Source: an uncultured Clostridia bacterium (GTDB lineage: Bacteria > Bacillota > Clostridia > Oscillospirales > Acutalibacteraceae). Taken from it: a DNA stretch of 11,471 bases. The notes under the pieces are model-generated. The model worked only from the letters and a program-made list of their open reading frames with translations, was not told where the DNA came from and searched no databases. Made by a program: the position numbers and the translations under genes. The stretch lies in the NCBI GenBank assembly GCA_947174455.1, contig CAMWIZ010000011.1, positions 1-11,471 of the forward strand, read 5' to 3'. Numbering within the stretch: the stretch's first letter is position 1; every line of letters starts with the position of its first letter. Shown here one piece after another: positions 7,011-11,471 of the stretch.

Positions 7011-9516
7011 GGAACTGAAGGCTTTTTATAAATGGGCATTAGGCCGAAATAAATCCATTGTTGTAGTTTATTCCATAATACTCGGACTTATAGGACCTGT
7101 ATTTAATATGTATGCAGTATCCGTAGGCAGCGACGGAGATAGCTTTGGTGCGGTGACGATAGGTGTGTTTGTTGCGGTTGTGGCACTGTTTACACTCATT
7201 TCCGCTGTAAAGACTTTTTCTTTCCTGCATAACAAAAGAAGTGTAGATATGTACGGTGCAATGCCGGCAAACCGACCGACAATGTTCATGTCACATCTTT
7301 TGGCAGGATTAACAACGGTAATAGTGCCGTATTTGGTGGCAACATTTTTAGTTATGGGAATATCCATGCATAGTGCGGAATCTATTTCCTATTCGCTGTA
7401 TATGGTGCTGTTTACAGTGCTGATGGCGATTGCATCGTACCTTTTTACGGCTCTTATGGCGTATTGCTGCGGTACAGTTGTAGACACTATTATTGCTACC
7501 TTTGCGGTGAACATCATTTGGTCAAGTGCGGTTCTTATTTATTTTGGATTTGTAAGTGACCTAATGCCGGGCATGAGTATGGATTCAGTTATTGAGTCAC
7601 CTATTCTGTCAGTATTTTCACCGTATACATTCGGTTATATGGGGCTTGCTGCATATTTCGAGAACTCAAAAGCATTGCTTTTCAGTTGCATCATATGGGA
7701 TATACTGTTTATAGCGGTGGCATTCTTGGCTACATTCCTCCTGTGCAAAAAGCGTAAGGCTGAGTCCTCACAGAATGGATTTGCCGTAAAGTGGCTGCCT
7801 ATGGCACTTGAAGCGGGAGCGTCACTTATAGCAGGTGCTTTGTTTGGCTATATCTTTGCATCAACATCAAGCAGTGGTTGGGGCAATATGTTTGTGTACG
7901 TTTTCTGGTACTTGGTAATGAGTGCTGTGGCATTTATTATACTGCACATTGTTTTTGCAAGGGGGCTTAAAGGCGGCTTTGCAAAGTCGGTTATTGTATA
8001 CGGTGCTGTTTCCCTTGCGGCGATTTTACTTACATTTGGGCTGTGCTATGGTATGGGAATAGATACATACGTTCCGTCAGCGTCCTCTTTGTCCTCTGTT
8101 GAAGTGGATTACGGAAAGTATGTGTTTAAGGAAAAAGAAAATATTGAAACCATTACTCAAATACATCAGTTAATAGTTGACAATATCCGTAATGATAATG
8201 AGTATCCGTACTACTTTGGATATGATGACAGCGAATATGAGTACGGAATTGTGTATGAAGAAGCAGCACGTACAGATGTAGCATCTCCATATAGCTACTC
8301 AAAGAATAGCTACCCGTATGTAGACGGCTTTGATTTCGAATTTAAGTATAGGTCAAAATTAGGTATAATTACCAATAGAAACTATTATATATATTACAGC
8401 CGAGACGTGAAAAAAGGCTACGATTTTGAAACGCTGAATGAGCTTTGCAAAAAGCTTGTCAACAGTGATGAGTACAAAAAGGCAGATAACGCAATTGTAT
8501 TTGATGAGAAAGAACGAAAAGATGCAAAAATATCATCTGTAAGCGTTGACAGCTACAGTTTCGATGGCAGTGTTATAGATGACTACATAAGCGGCAGCTA
8601 CAACCGGGAATCCGAGTCATACACTATAGAGGCAACAGATGCTTTCTTGAATGGTCTGTATGCAGTTTTGCAAAAGGATATATTGGCAGATAAGAACTAT
8701 GTACCAAATGCCAGATATGGCATTAGCGGTAAATACTATGACTGTATAGGAAAAGGCTATTGGGAACTTAATTTTAACGGAACAAGCTCTAATTGGTATT
8801 ATTCAGATGATGTGTATGTTAATGTTATCGATAGTGTTTTAGTAAAGGAAAGCTACACAAATACAAGAAAATATCTTGAGGATAACGGTCTGTTGTTTAA
8901 GAGCGATGAGAACTTTGGTTACGGATATATTAACCCCGATGATCCGTATGACTCCAGTTATGATTTTGACGATTATGCTATTGCAATGAATTATTACGGG
9001 GAGTACTGTAAATACATGGAAACCGGCGAATTCCAATACTTCAAATCAATAGCGGATACTGAGAGGGAAAACAGCCTTCTTGGTGTATGTGCTTATCACG
9101 AAAAGGATATCACAGAGGAGCAGGAGGAGCAGTTCACAGAGGCTTATGACAAAGAGGTACTTCGTTTGCACAATGTTCTTCAAAAGGAAAATGCAGCGGA
9201 GGGGGATGTATATCTGCCCGATTCCAATGATGTAGCGTCCATGGTTGCACAGTTGATGAAATTTACATTCGAGTATGTACCGACGCATTTCTGGAATGAC
9301 TCCGACAGTGATACTGATACAAACAGTAAGCCTGCAAGCGACACTGACGTAACAAGCAGCAAGCCTGCAAGTGACAGTGATAAAGCTGATACGGACACTG
9401 CAAGCGGCAATGATAAATCAGGTACAGATTCTGTAAATAATAACAGTAAATCCGAAAGCAAGCTTGACACTGACACAACAGGCAGCAAGCCTGCTGCACA
9501 GGGTGTGGCGGTATAA
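6985..9516 (+). CDS. ABC-2 type permease with large extracytoplasmic domain and Ser/Asp/Thr-rich tail (module 2)
   Basis: An 843-residue paralogue of the module 1 permease. About nine spans are visible (near residues 25-45, 56-76, 103-126, 138-161, 165-190, 229-253, 276-292, 302-322 and 334-354). The conserved loop is FLHNKRSVDMYGAMP (80-94), with AYCCGT at 159-164 and GIDTY at 358-362. Residues from about 357 to 771 form an outer domain unusually rich in Tyr, Asp and Ser, with little obvious identity to its paralogue. Residues 772-843 are a low-complexity tail of Ser, Asp, Thr, Lys and Asn with SKPAS/SKPAA units, absent from the module 1 protein. The ATG at 6985 is preferred over an in-frame GTG at 6964 because GGAGGTG (6971-6977) precedes it. 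The DNA up to 6997 belongs to the exact repeat. The substrate is unknown. An envelope export or sensing role is inference. Confidence 0.85.
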   Translation: MTSTIFSSKELKAFYKWALGRNKSIVVVYSIILGLIGPVFNMYAVSVGSDGDSFGAVTIGVFVAVVALFTLISAVKTFSFLHNKRSVDMYGAMPANRPTMFMSHLLAGLTTVIVPYLVATFLVMGISMHSAESISYSLYMVLFTVLMAIASYLFTALMAYCCGTVVDTIIATFAVNIIWSSAVLIYFGFVSDLMPGMSMDSVIESPILSVFSPYTFGYMGLAAYFENSKALLFSCIIWDILFIAVAFLATFLLCKKRKAESSQNGFAVKWLPMALEAGASLIAGALFGYIFASTSSSGWGNMFVYVFWYLVMSAVAFIILHIVFARGLKGGFAKSVIVYGAVSLAAILLTFGLCYGMGIDTYVPSASSLSSVEVDYGKYVFKEKENIETITQIHQLIVDNIRNDNEYPYYFGYDDSEYEYGIVYEEAARTDVASPYSYSKNSYPYVDGFDFEFKYRSKLGIITNRNYYIYYSRDVKKGYDFETLNELCKKLVNSDEYKKADNAIVFDEKERKDAKISSVSVDSYSFDGSVIDDYISGSYNRESESYTIEATDAFLNGLYAVLQKDILADKNYVPNARYGISGKYYDCIGKGYWELNFNGTSSNWYYSDDVYVNVIDSVLVKESYTNTRKYLEDNGLLFKSDENFGYGYINPDDPYDSSYDFDDYAIAMNYYGEYCKYMETGEFQYFKSIADTERENSLLGVCAYHEKDITEEQEEQFTEAYDKEVLRLHNVLQKENAAEGDVYLPDSNDVASMVAQLMKFTFEYVPTHFWNDSDSDTDTNSKPASDTDVTSSKPASDSDKADTDTASGNDKSGTDSVNNNSKSESKLDTDTTGSKPAAQGVAV
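9298..9513 (+). repeat. Low-complexity Ser/Asp/Thr repeat region at the permease C-terminus
   Basis: This encodes residues 772-843 of the module 2 permease. A degenerate 33-base (11-codon) unit beginning with the codons for SKPAS starts at 9325 and again at 9358, and a further SKPAA occurs near 9484. Runs of alternating Asp with Ser or Thr surround the units. It resembles the flexible linkers of clostridial secreted proteins. Confidence 0.75.
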
Positions 9517-9578
9517 CAAACGAATATTGTGTATTAAAGTTAGCGTATTACTTCAATTAGCATATATACCCCATTAAG

Positions 9579-9618
9579 GAAAAGAGCTTGATTTTTGTCA
9601 GGCTCTTTTCTTTGCTTT
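9579..9618 (+). terminator. Rho-independent terminator of module 2
   Basis: GAAAAGAGCTTGA (9579-9591) pairs with TCAGGCTCTTTTC (9598-9610), a 13-base stem with one T-G wobble and a six-base loop. T-rich sequence (TTTGCTTT) follows. It separates module 2 from the heat-shock operon. Confidence 0.8.
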
Positions 9619-9704
9619 ACCCGATTTTGCAACGTTTCCTTTGACAAAAACTCAGAATTCATAAATGATATGGAAAAATTTAATTTTTTTATTGGATAAA
9701 TCCC

Positions 9705-9732
9705 TTGACAAATGGAAGTATAAATGTATAAT
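9705..9732 (+). promoter_or_regulatory. Sigma-A promoter of the hrcA operon
   Basis: TTGACA (9705-9710), a 16-base spacer and TATAAT (9727-9732), both perfect boxes. The CIRCE operator begins ten bases after the -10 box, covering the likely transcription start. Confidence 0.9.
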
Positions 9733-9742
9733 TATAGATAGA

Positions 9743-9769
9743 TTAGCACTCTAAGTGAGAGAGTGCTAA
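9743..9769. promoter_or_regulatory. CIRCE operator (HrcA binding site)
   Basis: TTAGCACTC (9743-9751), a nine-base spacer and GAGTGCTAA (9761-9769). This is an exact match to the CIRCE consensus, the inverted repeat bound by HrcA to repress class I heat-shock genes. Confidence 0.98.
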
Positions 9770-9790
9770 CAAAGAAAATGAGGTGAGGCG

Positions 9791-10816
9791 ATGGAGCTGG
9801 CACAGCGTAAGGTCAAGATTTTGAAGGCAATAGTGGAAGCCTATATCAAAACAGGCGACCCAATAGGCTCAAAGGCTCTGTGCAGTGCGTTGGATTTTCC
9901 TGTTTCCTCAGCTACTGTCAGAAATGAAATGGCTGAGCTTGCCGAGCTTGGTTTGCTTATCCAGCCGCACACCTCTGCAGGGCGTATTCCATCACAGGCA
10001 GGCTACAGGCTCTACGTAAATGAACTGATGGAGAGAAGAACTCTTCCCAATGAGTTTAAACTGTACATCATCGGTGCATTGGAGGAAGCCGACGACGACC
10101 CCGAAAAAATACTTCGTAGGTCAAGCGAGGTTATTGCAGAGCTTTGTCATATTACTGCCATTACCACAGCACCGTCCTCAGCAACCGCAAGGATTCGCCA
10201 CTTAAGGTTTGTGCAGACCGGCAGGCAGACGTGTATGGTTGTTCTGATAACATCAACAGGACTTATAAAGAACAGACTTTTTAAGTGTGACTACGTTATT
10301 ACACCGGAGATTATCAGAATTTTTGAGGAAAGCCTTAACCGTAAGCTGGCAGGGTTGCCGATTGTCAATGTAACACCTGCCTTTATGCAGACACTTGCCG
10401 TGGAGTTTGGGGAGCTTGCAATGCTAATTCCAAGTGTGCTTGCCGCTATTATGGAGGCCTGCTTTGACATGAACAACATCAGCTTGGCGGTTTCGGGCAG
10501 GCTGAACCTTGCCTTTGATGATGAGCATGACCCCATTACCGCAAGAGAGCTTTTGCGATTGTTAAACTCGAACGATGAATTGGAGTCAGTTGTTATGTCA
10601 TTGATGCCCGAAAGTCGGATTCTTATCGGCTCTGAAATAGGGCATAAGGCACTTGAAAGCTTCTGTGTGATTACCGAACCGTACAGCCTTGACAATGCAA
10701 GCGGGGGTATGCTTGCGGCGATAGCACCGCAAAGAACGGATTACGCATTTTTAACAGCAGTTATGGAGTATACATCCGAATGTGTAAGCAAACTGATATG
10801 TGAGCTTATATCGTAA
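9791..10816 (+). CDS. hrcA: Heat-inducible transcription repressor HrcA
   Basis: A 341-residue repressor of class I heat-shock genes, which binds CIRCE and whose activity depends on GroEL in characterised species. The length is typical. The N-terminal winged helix-turn-helix (about residues 1-75) has the family motifs TGDPIGSKAL (21-30), SSATVRNEMAEL (39-50) and QPHTSAGRIPS (58-68). The GAF-like and dimerisation regions fill the rest. The start is supported by an AGGTG Shine-Dalgarno sequence (9781-9785) and by the normal HrcA N-terminus. The consensus promoter and perfect CIRCE directly upstream imply autorepression, and grpE follows in the same direction. No oddities were noticed. Confidence 0.98.
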   Translation: MELAQRKVKILKAIVEAYIKTGDPIGSKALCSALDFPVSSATVRNEMAELAELGLLIQPHTSAGRIPSQAGYRLYVNELMERRTLPNEFKLYIIGALEEADDDPEKILRRSSEVIAELCHITAITTAPSSATARIRHLRFVQTGRQTCMVVLITSTGLIKNRLFKCDYVITPEIIRIFEESLNRKLAGLPIVNVTPAFMQTLAVEFGELAMLIPSVLAAIMEACFDMNNISLAVSGRLNLAFDDEHDPITARELLRLLNSNDELESVVMSLMPESRILIGSEIGHKALESFCVITEPYSLDNASGGMLAAIAPQRTDYAFLTAVMEYTSECVSKLICELIS

Positions 10817-10843
10817 TGTGTGGGTAGATAGGACGAAATGTTT

Positions 10844-10884
10844 GCCGTTGTACGGTATTGATTTTATGCCGTTTTTCGGTATTG
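10844..10884 (+). repeat. Two-copy 17-base direct repeat between hrcA and grpE
   Basis: A 17-base unit at 10844-10860 recurs at 10868-10884 with two differences (period 24 bases). Each copy has the form GCCGTT-N3-CGGTATTG, so CCG and CGG could form a tiny hairpin. It lies in the 103-base gap before grpE. The function is unknown. Confidence 0.6.
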
Positions 10885-10919
10885 TCTGTTTATAGAAATG
10901 CAGAAAAGAGGAGATATAG

Positions 10920-11471
10920 ATGCAGAAAGATAAATTGAATGAGGAATGCACCGAAACAGAAGAAACTGTTGAGCAAGCCGAGGAGGTTTGTGAAGAAGCC
11001 GAAGATCCTGTGCAGGAGCAGGACGAGAGGGACAAAAAAATAGCTGAACTTGAAGAACAGCTAAAAGCTGAGAAAGATAAGCTTTTAAGAACAGCTGCCG
11101 AATATGCTAATTTCCGTGGCAGAACGGAAAGAGAAAAAAGCACAATTTACACGTGTGCAGTGTCAGATACAGTCAAAGAGCTTTTGCCGGTTGCCGACAG
11201 CATGGATAGGGCGATTGCCACTGCAAAGGATGCTCCCGAGGAGTTTAAAAAGGGCTTAGATCTTATAAACGTCCAGCTTGAAAAGACCTTTGCAAAGTTG
11301 AACATAACCGCTTTCGGTGAGGTTGGAGATGAGTTTAACCCCGAACTGCACGATGCAATTTCGGCAGTTGACAGCGACGAGCTGGAGTCGAACACAGTTG
11401 CACAGGTTATGCAGAAGGGCTACAAAATTAACGATAAAATCATAAGACACTGCATGGTTCAGGTTGTGAAC
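10920..11471 (+). CDS. grpE: GrpE nucleotide exchange factor (3' end beyond the window)
   Basis: A reading frame of 184 codons, open to the right edge. GrpE releases ADP from DnaK during chaperone cycling in the cytoplasm. Visible parts are an acidic, Glu-rich N-terminus (residues 8-36), a long coiled-coil helix (about 37-75, including the family stretch AEYANFRGRTEREK at 60-73), the helical-bundle part (VKELLPVADSMDRAI, 85-99), and the C-terminal beta-wing with FNPELHDAI (139-147) and the final strand ending MVQVVN. GrpE proteins usually stop within a few residues of this point, so nearly all of the protein is here. The usual Arg-Pro of the last motif appears as His-Cys (177-178), a mild oddity. 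GAGGAG (10908-10913) is six bases before the ATG. dnaK is expected downstream. Confidence 0.97.
   Translation, partial: MQKDKLNEECTETEETVEQAEEVCEEAEDPVQEQDERDKKIAELEEQLKAEKDKLLRTAAEYANFRGRTEREKSTIYTCAVSDTVKELLPVADSMDRAIATAKDAPEEFKKGLDLINVQLEKTFAKLNITAFGEVGDEFNPELHDAISAVDSDELESNTVAQVMQKGYKINDKIIRHCMVQVVN

Noticed and set aside
9046..9499. Several minus-strand open frames opposite the end of the permease 2 gene.
   Set aside because: They are shadows of the Ser/Asp/Thr-rich coding repeats and lack ribosome binding sites or recognisable domains.
9743..9769. CIRCE inverted repeat as a terminator.
   Set aside because: It matches the HrcA operator exactly, lies just after a consensus promoter and has no T-run.

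Overview
The window looks like chromosomal DNA from a low-to-moderate-GC Gram-positive anaerobe of the class Clostridia. The reasons are strong AGGAGG-type ribosome binding sites, sigma-A promoters, a CIRCE element in front of hrcA followed by grpE, and YtrA-type GntR/ABC operons. The Ser/Asp/Thr-rich tail on one extracytoplasmic protein recalls Ruminococcus/Eubacterium siraeum-like organisms, but that placement is a guess.

Layout. Positions 173-1129 (minus strand) hold a D-2-hydroxyacid dehydrogenase, probably of the hydroxypyruvate reductase/glycerate dehydrogenase type. Divergent from it, a consensus promoter with a YtrA-like operator drives module 1 (1321-4862): a 123-residue GntR/YtrA repressor, an ABC ATPase, and a large ABC-2 type permease with about nine membrane spans and a C-terminal extracytoplasmic domain of about 400 residues. 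A hairpin closes the module. A VanZ-family membrane protein follows (5040-5558). Module 2 (5739-9516) repeats the same gene order with a diverged repressor and a diverged permease that carries an extra Ser/Asp/Thr-rich tail. A terminator then separates it from the heat-shock operon: promoter, perfect CIRCE, hrcA, and grpE running off the right edge (dnaK and dnaJ would be expected beyond it).

The most striking feature is that the two ATPase genes are identical in DNA over 888 bp (1693-2580 and 6110-6997). The repressors and permeases on either side have clearly diverged, the permeases strongly. Identity begins one base before the ATPase start codon and ends 13 bases before its stop codon, inside the overlap with the permease gene. 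This points to recent gene conversion, or to selection plus recombination, that keeps one common motor for two different permeases. A sequence or assembly artefact must be excluded.

Working model (inference): the two modules are paralogous envelope-stress transport or sensing units. The repressors have nearly the same DNA-recognition helix, yet only module 1 shows a clear promoter and operator. The VanZ-like protein between them fits an antibiotic or antimicrobial-peptide theme, because YtrA-family operons and VanZ proteins are both linked to cell-wall-active compounds in other Firmicutes.
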